Source: Paraburkholderia sp. BL9I2N2 (lineage in GTDB: Bacteria; Pseudomonadota; Gammaproteobacteria; Burkholderiales; Burkholderiaceae). From it: a DNA stretch of 64,000 nucleotides. The notes beneath the pieces were generated by a model, which was not told the DNA's origin, made no database searches, and saw only the letters and a program-made list of their open reading frames with translations. The stretch covers positions 1,426,001-1,490,000 of the forward strand of contig NZ_SMGP01000002.1 of assembly GCF_004339745.1 (NCBI RefSeq), given 5' to 3'. Positions 8,999-17,813 of the stretch are shown here, one piece after another (the stretch's first letter is position 1; every line of letters starts with the position of its first letter). A program made the position numbers and the translations under genes.

Positions 8999-10819
8999 TT
9001 ACGTCGAACCAATAGGATCGCTCACGGCGCCGCGCTGCGCCGTTTGCTCCAACTGCTCGCCGAATTGCAACGCAGCGAGCTGAGCATAGAGCGGCGAGCT
9101 CAACAGGAGCTCCGCGTGACGACCCTGCGCGACGATACGCCCCTGTTCAAGCACGACAATGCGATCGGCCTGTTGGACGGTCGCGAGGCGGTGTGCAATG
9201 ACGAGCGTGGTGCGATTCTGCGCGGCATTGTCCAGCGCCTTTTGCACCAGCCGTTCGCTGGCGGCATCGAGTGCACTGGTCGCTTCGTCCAGCAGCAGGA
9301 TGGGCGGATTCTTCAGGATCGCGCGAGCGATCGCAATGCGCTGGCGTTGTCCGCCGGACAGGCGCACGCCGCGCTCGCCGAGAAAGGTGTCGTAGCCCTG
9401 CGGTAGTTCTTCGATAAAGCCGGCCGCAGCGGCCATATCGGCAGCCCGCTGGACCTGCGCGAGCGTGGCTTCCGGCGCGCCATAGCGGATATTGTCGAGT
9501 ACGCTCCCGGAAAAGATCACTGATTCCTGCAGCACCACGCCAATTTCCTTGCGCAATTCAGCGAGCGGCACGTCACGGTTCGGGACGCCGTTGATCAGAA
9601 TGCGGCCGGCTTGTGGATCGTAAAAGCGCAGCAGCAACTGGAACAACGTGGTCTTGCCCGCGCCGGACGGGCCGACCAGTGCGACATGTTCGCCCGGACG
9701 GACGTCGAGCGAGACCGCGGAAAGCGCCGCGATGCCCGGGCGCGACGGATACGAGAAGCTGACCTCGTCGAAGCGGATGCCCTCGCCTCGCGCAGGCAGC
9801 GTGACCGTCGTCTCGGCCTCCACCACCGGCGAGCGCGCCGCCAGCAATTGCAGCAAACGTTCGGTGGCGCCGGCAGCGCGCTGCAGATCGCCCCACACCT
9901 CGGCGACCGCTCCCACGGCGCCCGCCGTGAACACCGCGTAGAGGATGAACTGGGACAATTGGCCCGCTGTCATGCGCCCGGCCAGCACTGCCTGCGCTCC
10001 GAGCCACAGCACGAATACGATGGCGGTGAACACCAGCACGATCACCACGGCGGTCAACCAGGCGCGCGCGCGAATGCGCGTGAGCGCGGTCTCGAAGGCC
10101 GCCGCCACCGCGCCGGCAAACCGGCGTGTTTCAAAGGGTTCCTGCGTGTACGACTGCACGGTCGGCATGGCATTGAGCACCTCGCCCGCCAGCGCGCTAG
10201 TGTTCGCGATCTTGTCCTGGCTCGCGCGCGAGAGCCGCCGCACGCGCCGGCCGAAGATCACGATAGGCGCGACCACCACGACCAGCGTCGCGATGATGTA
10301 GCCGGACAGCACCGGGCTCGTCACCGCGAGCATGGCCACGCCGCCGGTCAACAGGAAGAAGTTGCGCAATCCCAGCGACAGGCTGGTGCCCACCACCGTC
10401 TGGATCAAGGTAGTGTCGGCGGTGAGCCGTGACAGCACCTCGCCGGTTTGCGTGGTCTCGAAGAACTGCGGGCTCATCTGCAGCACGTGATCGTAGACCG
10501 CACGCCGCAAGTCGGCCGTGACCCGCTCGCCCAGCCATGACACGAGGTAGAAGCGCAGCGCCGTGGCGCCGGCCAGTACCAGCGAAACGACCAATAGCGC
10601 GAGGAAATAGCGATCGATGTGCCCCCGGTCGCCGGCGGCGAAGCCACGATCGATCAGGTATTTGAACGCCACCGGCAACACCAGTGTGGCGCCTGCCGAG
10701 GTCACCAGCGCGAGGAACGCGAGCGCCCAGCGGCCGGCATAGGGGCGCAGGAAGGGAAATAAGGCAAAGAGGGGGCCGATGCGGGGTGAAGGCGGCGACG
10801 ACGTCATAGCGTCTGGCAT
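8999..10819 (-). CDS. MsbA-like ABC exporter (fused permease-ATPase)
   Basis: A half-size ABC exporter of 606 residues: six membrane helices in the first ~320 residues, then a nucleotide-binding domain. Walker A reads GPSGAGKTT, the Q loop VVLQES, the signature LSGGQRQ, Walker B ILLLDEATSALD and the switch His lies in VIAHRL. It acts as a homodimer in the inner membrane and exports lipids or hydrophobic drugs; the family match is closest to MsbA/lipid-A or multidrug exporters, but the cargo cannot be told. The start taken is the ATG (MPDAM) with GGGA six bases away; a TTG four codons earlier and an ATG four codons later are alternatives. It appears monocistronic. Confidence 0.92.
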   Translation of the reverse strand: MPDAMTSSPPSPRIGPLFALFPFLRPYAGRWALAFLALVTSAGATLVLPVAFKYLIDRGFAAGDRGHIDRYFLALLVVSLVLAGATALRFYLVSWLGERVTADLRRAVYDHVLQMSPQFFETTQTGEVLSRLTADTTLIQTVVGTSLSLGLRNFFLLTGGVAMLAVTSPVLSGYIIATLVVVVAPIVIFGRRVRRLSRASQDKIANTSALAGEVLNAMPTVQSYTQEPFETRRFAGAVAAAFETALTRIRARAWLTAVVIVLVFTAIVFVLWLGAQAVLAGRMTAGQLSQFILYAVFTAGAVGAVAEVWGDLQRAAGATERLLQLLAARSPVVEAETTVTLPARGEGIRFDEVSFSYPSRPGIAALSAVSLDVRPGEHVALVGPSGAGKTTLFQLLLRFYDPQAGRILINGVPNRDVPLAELRKEIGVVLQESVIFSGSVLDNIRYGAPEATLAQVQRAADMAAAAGFIEELPQGYDTFLGERGVRLSGGQRQRIAIARAILKNPPILLLDEATSALDAASERLVQKALDNAAQNRTTLVIAHRLATVQQADRIVVLEQGRIVAQGRHAELLLSSPLYAQLAALQFGEQLEQTAQRGAVSDPIGST

Positions 10820-10981
10820 GAGGATTCCCAAGCGGATCGAATATCCTCCCGATTGTGCCAGTCTTGCGGATTGGAAGGCGGCCCGTTTAGGTCCTTCAAT
10901 CGGGCGTCGCAGTATGGACGATGTGCGCGTTGCCGAATTCGACGACGCTCTCGGGTTATGAGTCGAGGCGGACCGGCTGAA

Positions 10982-11422
10982 TCACGCGACAGCCGCCAGC
11001 ATCGACTGACGACACCCCACTGCGGCACACCGGCAAGTGTATTGGGCTCGAACGTCCTCGTCCGAGGGATCGTCGGTTGTCAGCAGGTACTCGATAAACA
11101 GTTCTTCACCCGCTTCAATCGGCCGGATCGTGTGAATGAAGATGCGGCCGGCATCTTCGATGGTCTCGCAGTTCGGCGCACATGCATGGTTCAGCCATCG
11201 CGCACTATTGCCACCACGGCTTCCGTCGATCACGCGCCCGTCCGACAGGCCAAACAGAAACGTGTGCCCGGCGACACCTTCGCGCCGGTGCCGGCGCACG
11301 GCTTCCCGCCAGCTCGTCAATTCGCCCCGGTATTCAAGCACGCACTCACCCGCCGCGAGCGGCCGCATCGCGAACACACCCTTCCCGTGAACCGACGACC
11401 GCCGTACGATCACTCGCCGCAT
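10982..11422 (-). CDS. SET-domain protein-lysine methyltransferase with post-SET zinc motif
   Basis: A 146-residue protein consisting of little more than a SET domain, which transfers methyl groups from S-adenosylmethionine to lysine side chains. The cofactor motif HGKGVFA is at 12-18, the NHxCxPN core (RWLNHACAPNC) at 75-85 and the catalytic-Tyr region EELFIEYL at 106-113 with Y112. A post-SET CxCx4C follows (C130, C132, C137), which with C81 can bind zinc as in SUV39-class enzymes. The ATG has AAGGA six bases upstream; a longer in-frame start is unlikely. It stands alone, so its protein target is not hinted at by neighbours. Bacterial SET proteins are known but uncommon. Confidence 0.88.
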   Translation of the reverse strand: MRRVIVRRSSVHGKGVFAMRPLAAGECVLEYRGELTSWREAVRRHRREGVAGHTFLFGLSDGRVIDGSRGGNSARWLNHACAPNCETIEDAGRIFIHTIRPIEAGEELFIEYLLTTDDPSDEDVRAQYTCRCAAVGCRQSMLAAVA

Positions 11423-11542
11423 ACTGTTTCCTTGACTGATATAGGCGCCAGTATACGAGTGCAAATTTACGCTTGCATCATTTTGTGGTGGTTATTCGCG
11501 CTTGGCCGGTCCGTGGAAAACGATCCAAAGCCCCCGCGAAAA

Positions 11543-12664
11543 CTAGAACTTCTTGCGAATTCCCACCCGCAGCGCGATCTGATTCGCCGAACTCGACGCT
11601 TGCAAAACGGGCGCAAGATCGGCGACCGCGCCGCCTCCGGCGCGCATATACGTTGCCGATCCGTACACGTCGGTGCTCTTCGACAGAAAATAGTCCGCAC
11701 TCGCATCCACCTCGTGATAGTGCGGTTCCTGCCCGGTTGCGGAGACGTTGCCTTCGGTGTAGCTGTACGCCACGCCAAGCTGCAGCGCCGGCGTCACCAT
11801 GTAACTGGCCACGACCTCGCCGATATTGAAGGTCACATGTCCGTTGATTTTCGCGCCCAGGCTCGGGTCGAGGTCGCCGAACTGTGTGTGAGTCCAGTCG
11901 GCGCTGATCTTTGCCGCACCGAACGCGTAGGCGGCGCCGAGGCCAAACACTTTGTAGCTGCCGGCAGCAAGACCATAGTTGCCGTCGACCGTGTTGGTGG
12001 CCGTCCACACCCCTTCCGATACGGCGGTGGCCGGATGGTCGATCGATGTGTAGGCGCCCACCAACTGCAGATTTCCATTTGCGTACTGAAGCGCGAAAGA
12101 TTTTGCGCCGAAACGCGCAAAATCGCCCGCGACGCCGCCGAAGCTATAGGTGGCGACACCCGTGAAACCGGCAATGGTCGGCGACACGTACTTGACGGCG
12201 TTTTGCAGGTGAAAATCGACACCGTTGTTGTCCAGATCGCCAGGATGCGGAAACAGAATGCCGCCTGGCAAGATGCCGTTGGCGGACAGCGGGCCGATAT
12301 AGTCGCCCACTTCTTCGCCCTGCCGCCCGAGCGTCAGCGTGCCGTAGCGGTTGTCGGACAGACCCACATAGGCCAGCCGGCCGAACAGCCGGCCGCCTTG
12401 ACTCAACGCGCCGGTGTTGACGTTAAAGCCGCTCTCGAGCCTGAAGATTGCCGTCGTGCCGCCTCCCAGGTCTTCCACGCCTCTGAGCCCCCACCGATTG
12501 CCTTGCGAGATGCTGCCCTGCATCTGCCAGGCGCTCTTGCCGCCCTGATTGCTCGACCAGGTCAGCCCGTCGTCTATGATGCCGTAGATCGTCACGCTGC
12601 TCTGGGCATATGCCCCGAGACTGATGAATAGCATTGCGGGAAAAGCAACGAGCAGCTTCTTCAC
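11543..12664 (-). CDS. Gram-negative general porin (OmpC/Por_4 type)
   Basis: A 373-residue outer-membrane trimeric porin. It starts with GTG (AAGGA six bases upstream) and has a signal peptide cut after GAYA, then QSSVTIYGIIDDGLTW, the standard Burkholderiales porin opening. The motifs NRWGLRGVEDLGGGTTAIF and YGTLTLGRQ are typical, and the protein ends in Phe (RVGIRKKF) as required for BAM-mediated insertion. It sits at the end of the catabolic operon that starts with the acyl-CoA ligase, 137 bp after the hydrolase fusion, so it probably admits the operon's substrate, possibly from its own promoter. Confidence 0.94.
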   Translation of the reverse strand: MKKLLVAFPAMLFISLGAYAQSSVTIYGIIDDGLTWSSNQGGKSAWQMQGSISQGNRWGLRGVEDLGGGTTAIFRLESGFNVNTGALSQGGRLFGRLAYVGLSDNRYGTLTLGRQGEEVGDYIGPLSANGILPGGILFPHPGDLDNNGVDFHLQNAVKYVSPTIAGFTGVATYSFGGVAGDFARFGAKSFALQYANGNLQLVGAYTSIDHPATAVSEGVWTATNTVDGNYGLAAGSYKVFGLGAAYAFGAAKISADWTHTQFGDLDPSLGAKINGHVTFNIGEVVASYMVTPALQLGVAYSYTEGNVSATGQEPHYHEVDASADYFLSKSTDVYGSATYMRAGGGAVADLAPVLQASSSANQIALRVGIRKKF

Positions 12665-12801
12665 GATTTTTCCTTGGTTAGTTATCTTGCGTTTTTGTTT
12701 GCATACCGAAGTAAATATAAAGCGCGTAGAAAGATGAATTGCTCAGCCTTCCAACTATTGCTGCCTGCTTTCACCCGGAGCAGGCAGCACATGATCGTGA
12801 G

Positions 12802-14040
12802 TCAGATCGGCTTGCCCTCGCTGGACGCCCAATTGCGCATCAGCGTGTTGCCTGGCAAGTTTTCATCAACCATCTTCCTGGCGGTTTCAATCCCGGCAAT
12901 GGGCAACCCCGTCGGATCAAGCACACCGATCTGCACGAGCACCGAGGCCTGATCCCAATAGATATGCTCGTTGTACAGCTTGTCGCCCCGAAAGCACACG
13001 ACAGCCAGCATCGGAATCTCGATGTACCTTCCGGTAGGCGCCAGCCCCGGCAGCAGCCAGTCGATCTCACGATCGTGGGTTGCGCAGAACACGAACTCGT
13101 CGACGATCCGGTCCGACCCGATGGTGCGGGACAGCGGAATGAGCCGCGTGTCGTCGGGATTCGCGTCAACAAAGTGGTATTTATAAAAACGCTTGAGCTC
13201 ATCATGGCCGACTCCACCCGTCATGGTCGGCACGTGGTTGACGTACGGCTCGGCGACCATGGTGGGCATGATCGCGTTGACGTCGCGTGTGGCGAATTCA
13301 TAGTGGCAGTGCAAATCCCACAGCGCATTCAGGTCGTAGATCGGCCCCAACACTTTGCGCAGCATCGCAAGCGAGCGCGAATACGCCATCATGGCGGCCG
13401 GTTTGTCGAAGTGCTCGCGCTCCGGGGTCGCGAATGCGTGATCGCAATCCTGGTACACGTACTGCTCAATCCGCGGATTCTCGCTGAATGCCGTCTGGAT
13501 CTTCTCGCGCATCGCGGGCGGGCACAGCGCATCCCGGCCGGCAAAATGGAACACCATCGGGCATCGGATCGAGGGCACCTCATCCAGAAACGCGTCGAGG
13601 CCGACACCGTAATAACTCACCGCGCAATCGATCTCCGTCCGCGCAGCGGCAAGCATCGCCAATTTCCCGCCGAGACAGTATCCAAGCGCACCAACCTTGC
13701 CTGCCTGTTGCGGCAACGCGCGCAGCGCCGTGAGGGTCGAGGCGATGTCTTCGACCGCGAGTCCAAGATCGAGTCGCGCGTTGTAGTCGAGCGCGGCGGC
13801 AAAGTCCGCTTCGCCGTACCCAAGCTCGACGCGCGGTTGCATGCGCCAGAACAGATCCGGCACCAGCACCACGTAGCCTTCCTCCGCGAAGCGATCGGCC
13901 ATCGCCTTCATGTATCCGTTGATACCGAAAATCTCCTGCAACAGAATCAGGCCGGGCCCCGAGCCTTGCCTGGGTTTTGCCATGTATGCAGAAAACGCCT
14001 GTCCATTGCCTGCATCGATCTGGATGAACTCACCGCTCAT
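12802..14040 (-). CDS. Dienelactone hydrolase fused to a SnoaL/NTF2-like domain
   Basis: A two-domain protein of 412 residues. Residues ~1-235 form a dienelactone-hydrolase (carboxymethylenebutenolidase) alpha/beta domain with a complete Cys-Asp-His triad: C122 in GYCLGG, D170 in AGRD and H201 in DCDHAF; E36 in LLQEIFG is the Glu that gates the Cys. Residues ~245-412 form a SnoaL/NTF2-like domain with ALWDLHCHYEFATRDVNAIM at its start. Stand-alone DLH enzymes are about 235-290 residues, so the tail is extra. The fusion might couple lactone/enol-ester opening with an isomerase-like or binding step. It lies in the acyl-CoA ligase operon, between the SDR and porin genes. Confidence 0.88.
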   Translation of the reverse strand: MSGEFIQIDAGNGQAFSAYMAKPRQGSGPGLILLQEIFGINGYMKAMADRFAEEGYVVLVPDLFWRMQPRVELGYGEADFAAALDYNARLDLGLAVEDIASTLTALRALPQQAGKVGALGYCLGGKLAMLAAARTEIDCAVSYYGVGLDAFLDEVPSIRCPMVFHFAGRDALCPPAMREKIQTAFSENPRIEQYVYQDCDHAFATPEREHFDKPAAMMAYSRSLAMLRKVLGPIYDLNALWDLHCHYEFATRDVNAIMPTMVAEPYVNHVPTMTGGVGHDELKRFYKYHFVDANPDDTRLIPLSRTIGSDRIVDEFVFCATHDREIDWLLPGLAPTGRYIEIPMLAVVCFRGDKLYNEHIYWDQASVLVQIGVLDPTGLPIAGIETARKMVDENLPGNTLMRNWASSEGKPI

Positions 14041-14089
14041 GATCCGTTCCTTTCCTTCTGAAAGTGTTGGTGCATCACCTACCGTTCTT

Positions 14090-14806
14090 TCATGCGCCGC
14101 GTGCGAGACTCACCTGCACCGCCTGCCGGTCCGTCGCCAGGCCGGCGGCGATCTGTTGGGCCATGGCGCCGACATAGACCTCGTCGTTGCCGTCCCTCAG
14201 CGCCGCAAAAGCCGCATCGACGACCTCGGCAACTGGAATCTTCGGCGGGGGAAAATCGCGGCTCATGTCGGTGTCGACCGCGCCCGGGAGAATCGACAGC
14301 ACGCTCACCCCATGCGGTGCAAGCTCGGCGCGCACGGCTTCGGTCATCCGAAGCGCAGCCGCCTTCGACGCGCAGAGCGACGCCATGGCCGGCAACGCGA
14401 CACGCGCGAGAATCGACGACATATTGACGATCGCTCCGCCACTCAGTCGCAGCGACGGCGCGAACGCCCGGATCATGTTCAGCGTGCCGAAGTAGTTGAC
14501 CTCCATCTCGGCGCGCGCCGCGTTCAGATCGGTTGCGGCAAGCGCAGGCTCGAGACGGTTGATGCCGGCATTGTTCACGAGGAGGTTGACATCGCTCGCC
14601 AGGGCGGCCGCGCGCGCCACCTGCTCCGCATTCGTAATGTCGAGTGCGACCGGCACGACACGCGGATCACGGTCGTCCAGCACGCTGATGTCGCGTGCGC
14701 CCGCGTACACCTTTCGCGCGCCCTGCTCCAACAGCATCTTCACGAAACACGCACCGACCCCGCGATTGGCTCCGCTCACAAACGCTACACAGCCTTCGAC
14801 CTGCAT
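14090..14806 (-). CDS. Atypical short-chain dehydrogenase/reductase lacking the catalytic Tyr
   Basis: A 238-residue SDR fold protein. The nucleotide motif SGANRGVG (11-18), D56 in VALDIT and NNAG (78-81) are present, and S130/S131 and K148 are in the expected places. The YxxxK tyrosine is replaced by Leu (LCASK, L144-K148); the codon is CTC. The enzyme therefore cannot use the usual Tyr proton relay and may be a non-redox or altered-chemistry member. The ATG start with GGAGG five bases away is preferred over longer readings. It is co-directional with the thiolase/DUF35 pair upstream and the hydrolase fusion downstream. Confidence 0.85.
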   Translation of the reverse strand: MQVEGCVAFVSGANRGVGACFVKMLLEQGARKVYAGARDISVLDDRDPRVVPVALDITNAEQVARAAALASDVNLLVNNAGINRLEPALAATDLNAARAEMEVNYFGTLNMIRAFAPSLRLSGGAIVNMSSILARVALPAMASLCASKAAALRMTEAVRAELAPHGVSVLSILPGAVDTDMSRDFPPPKIPVAEVVDAAFAALRDGNDEVYVGAMAQQIAAGLATDRQAVQVSLARGA

Positions 14807-14867
14807 CACGACCTCCGAACGTTTTACTTTGCTTTTCACCTGCGTCCGCACTCGACGCCGCGCGGCC

Positions 14868-15170
14868 TCAAACCGCGCGGCCGACGATACGACCGGTATC
14901 GTCCACGTCGAGGCTCACCGAATCGCCGGGCTGCATGCTAGCCGCGAGCCGTGCGATGACAATGGGCCCGGCGCTCGTTGTCACGCTTGCGAGATGCACA
15001 TCGCCGCCGCCCTGCGCGCCGACGCGATGCCGCACGACCGTCGATTCGGCGACGCTGCCGTGTTCCACCGCACATTCACTCCACTGGCCGCCGCCGCATG
15101 CGGGGCAGAAATACCGAGCCGGAAATAGCGTCATCCCGCACTGGGTGCATTGAAATACCTTGAGTGTCAT
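14868..15170 (-). CDS. DUF35 zinc-ribbon/OB-fold protein, thiolase partner
   Basis: A 100-residue DUF35 (ChsH2-like) protein: an N-terminal rubredoxin-like zinc ribbon with CTQC (residues 8-11) and CPAC (22-25), then an OB-fold acyl-CoA-binding domain. Such proteins form complexes with thiolase-fold subunits and are needed for their activity or acyl-CoA binding. Its ATG overlaps the thiolase TGA as ATGA, so the two are translationally coupled, strong support for a complex. Length is typical of stand-alone DUF35 partners. Confidence 0.87.
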   Translation of the reverse strand: MTLKVFQCTQCGMTLFPARYFCPACGGGQWSECAVEHGSVAESTVVRHRVGAQGGGDVHLASVTTSAGPIVIARLAASMQPGDSVSLDVDDTGRIVGRAV

Positions 15171-16333
15171 TGCGCACCTCGCCGGTCGCTTTCGAGTACG
15201 ACAGCATTCGCGCACATTCCGTAGCGATACTCGACCATGCCGTACCCGCTCACGACCGCCAGGCGCGCGTCGGCCACCTGCCGCTCGCCCGCCGCGCCAC
15301 GCAATTGCGTGATCGCCTCGACGAGGCCATGCATGCCGCCGGCGGCGCCGGCCTGTCCCGCGGATAGTTGCCCACCCGATGTGTTGACGGCGAGCGCGCG
15401 CGAGCCGATACGAGAGATCAACTCGCGCAGGTCGCCGTCACGGGCGAAGCCGAGATCCGCGAGCTGCACCAGCGTCATAACGGGGTAGTCGTCGTAGACG
15501 GACACCATATCCATGTCCTCCGGCGTCGCGCCAGCCTGCCGCCACAAATCACTGGCGATCGCCGCCAACGAAGTCTGCAAACCATCGCCCGCCTGGTGGT
15601 CCAGGTTGTAGCGGCATTGCAGCGCGCGCACACGCACGTTCATCGCGTTGCGCACGAGATCGGCGCGAGCGACGATCACCGCGTTCGCGCCGCACACTAC
15701 CGGCACGCAGTCGAAGCGTCCCAGCGGTTCGGCGACGATCGGCGCTTCGAGATAGTCGTCGATCGTCAACGGCGTGCGGTAGACGGCATGCGGGTTCAAC
15801 GCGGCCCATGCGCGTTGCGCGACACAGAGCGCGCCATAATCGCGGCGCGTCAGACCGTATCGCTTCGCGTGACGCTGCGTGAGCATGGCGAACAGGCTGT
15901 TCGGGCCACCGTTCTCCAGCGGACGCAACCACGTGCGTGTCGTCAGGTTGTAATGCTCGACCAGTTGTTTGAAGTCAGCCGGCTCGAAGCGGTCTCCGGA
16001 TACGAGGGCGATGACATTCGCGTCGCCGTGCTGAATCGCGCGTATTGCATGCTGCAGCAGGTTGATGGCGCTCGCGCCGCCGTGACAATCGTCCATGCAC
16101 CAGCGCGGGCTCAGGCCGAGTCGCCACGCAAGGTCGATCGCGTGATCGGGTGCGAGCGTGAACGACGCCACACCGAGCCCGTCTATGTCCTTCGCCGAGA
16201 AACCCGACTGAACGAGAGCCGCGCCGAATGCCTGCGCGAGCAGATCTCCCGTTGACGCAGCGCTCGCATGGCGCTGGTACGGCACTTCCACGCCGGCCGT
16301 CAGCACGACGTTATCGAATGAGTGGGCTTGCAT
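15167..16333 (-). CDS. Thiolase-family protein of the Ltp2/SCP-x aldolase-like class
   Basis: A 388-residue thiolase-superfamily protein. The nucleophile region reads CMDDCHGGASA (C79 and C83), and YDDYPVM (280-286) corresponds to the SCP-x/Ltp2 region usually reading HDxF/YDxY. The motif that normally gives the GHP histidine reads GGQLSAGQAGAAGG (320-333), with Gln instead of His, and the late CxG motif is SGYGMVEYRYG. These losses resemble thiolases that work as CoA-ester aldolases with a DUF35 partner rather than classical thiolysis. The ATG with GAGGA upstream is preferred over a TTG nine codons earlier that overlaps the MFS gene. Cleaves or makes a C-C bond in an acyl-CoA; exact reaction is inferred. 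Confidence 0.85.
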   Translation of the reverse strand: MQAHSFDNVVLTAGVEVPYQRHASAASTGDLLAQAFGAALVQSGFSAKDIDGLGVASFTLAPDHAIDLAWRLGLSPRWCMDDCHGGASAINLLQHAIRAIQHGDANVIALVSGDRFEPADFKQLVEHYNLTTRTWLRPLENGGPNSLFAMLTQRHAKRYGLTRRDYGALCVAQRAWAALNPHAVYRTPLTIDDYLEAPIVAEPLGRFDCVPVVCGANAVIVARADLVRNAMNVRVRALQCRYNLDHQAGDGLQTSLAAIASDLWRQAGATPEDMDMVSVYDDYPVMTLVQLADLGFARDGDLRELISRIGSRALAVNTSGGQLSAGQAGAAGGMHGLVEAITQLRGAAGERQVADARLAVVSGYGMVEYRYGMCANAVVLESDRRGAQ

Positions 16334-16356
16334 ATCAGGAATCCTCAGATCGAGCG

Positions 16357-17700
16357 TCAACGCACGCGCCGAGCCACCGTCTCGTGCGTGAACAGCAGCG
16401 AGATCACCGTGATCATGCCCATTGCGATCAGCAACAACGCCACCGGCCAGGCTGCGTGATAATGCGCGAGCAGCGCGGTCGCAATCAGCGGCGACAGACC
16501 GCCCGCGAACACCGACGCGATTTCATGCCCCAAGGCCATGCCCGAATAACGCACTTCGGTACTGAACAGTTCGCCCATCAGGCTCGGCTGCGTGCCGATC
16601 ATCGCGCCGTGGCAAACCGCGTTACCCAGCAGAAACGCGAGCCAGATCAGCGCCGGCACCTTGGTGCCGATCAGCCAGAAGAACGGAAAAGCGATCAAGA
16701 CGAAACCCGCCGCGCCGATCATGTACACGGGCTTGCGGCCGATGCGATCGGACAAGCGCCCCCACAGCAGCATCGTGCCGAGTTCCAGGGTCATCGACAC
16801 GATCACACCGGCCAGCATGATCTGATTGGGCACACCGATGAACTTGCCGTACACCAGCGAAAAGGCGAGCACGATGTACGAGCCGCCGTTCTCCGCGACG
16901 CGCAGGCCCATCGCCATCAGGATCTCCTTCGGGTGTTTGCGGATCACTTCGAGCACCGGCATGCGCGCTTTCTTGCCGGCCGCTTCGGCCTTCGCAAACT
17001 CGGTGCTCTCCGGCAGCTTCGAGCGGACGTAGACGCCGACACCGAAAATGACGATCGACAACAGGAACGGGATGCGCCATCCCCAGATCATGAATGCGTC
17101 CTTTGGCAGCATCTGCACGAGAAAGAACACCGCCGCAGACAGCACGAAGCCGCCGCCCACGCCGATCTGGCTCCATGCCGCGTAATAGCCACGCTTCTCG
17201 GGCGGCGCCGACTCGCTGATCATCAGCACGCCTCCGCCCCATTCGCCGCCGGCGGCGATGCCTTGCAGCAGGCGTAGAACCAGCAGCAACGCCGGCGCCC
17301 ACAGGCCGACTTGCGCGTAGGTCGGCAGGAAGCCGATCAGGAAAGTCGCCGCACCCATGATCGACAGCGTCCACACCAGTGCGCCCTTGCGGCCGTAGCG
17401 ATCGCCGATATGGCCGAACAGCACGCCGCCGAACGGCCGCGCCGCGAAGCCGACGGCGAAGCCCGCGAACGCGGCAAGAGTGCCGACGAGCGGATCCGTG
17501 CCTTTTGGGAAAAACAGTGCGCCGAACACGAGTGCCGCCGCCGTGCTGTAGAGAAAAAAGTCATACCACTCGAGCGCATTGCCCACGACCGATGCGAAGA
17601 CAATGCGCCGCAGCGACTTTTTGTCGACCGAACCGGCTGGCGCGGCGGCCGCGTCATCGTCGTGGGTGCTTGCGGCAGAAAACGTTCGCGTGCTTGCCAT
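16357..17700 (-). CDS. MFS metabolite:proton symporter (MHS family)
   Basis: A 447-residue, 12-helix inner-membrane carrier of the metabolite:H+ symporter (MHS) family, whose members carry aromatic and small organic acids. The hallmark GNALEWYDFFLYSTAAAL starts helix 1 (about residue 40), GHIGDRYGRKGALV follows helix 2, and RLSDRIGRKPVYM is the matching loop before helix 8. The ~30-residue polar N-terminus is usual for the family. GGAGG lies six bases from the ATG. It sits between the acyl-CoA ligase and thiolase genes and likely imports the acid that the ligase activates. Confidence 0.92.
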   Translation of the reverse strand: MASTRTFSAASTHDDDAAAAPAGSVDKKSLRRIVFASVVGNALEWYDFFLYSTAAALVFGALFFPKGTDPLVGTLAAFAGFAVGFAARPFGGVLFGHIGDRYGRKGALVWTLSIMGAATFLIGFLPTYAQVGLWAPALLLVLRLLQGIAAGGEWGGGVLMISESAPPEKRGYYAAWSQIGVGGGFVLSAAVFFLVQMLPKDAFMIWGWRIPFLLSIVIFGVGVYVRSKLPESTEFAKAEAAGKKARMPVLEVIRKHPKEILMAMGLRVAENGGSYIVLAFSLVYGKFIGVPNQIMLAGVIVSMTLELGTMLLWGRLSDRIGRKPVYMIGAAGFVLIAFPFFWLIGTKVPALIWLAFLLGNAVCHGAMIGTQPSLMGELFSTEVRYSGMALGHEIASVFAGGLSPLIATALLAHYHAAWPVALLLIAMGMITVISLLFTHETVARRVR

Positions 17701-17813
17701 CTATGCCTCCAGCTGTGCATCTGTCGACGCACTCAATGTTGCGGATGTTTCTGCCGTGCCGTGCCACGCTCGCGCCGCGCGCGTCCATAGACCGACGGGG
17801 TGATTTGATATCG

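Noticed and set aside
15167..16360. Longer thiolase start (TTG, nine codons upstream)
   Set aside because: It overlaps the preceding carrier gene and lacks a ribosome site; the ATG with GAGGA is better.
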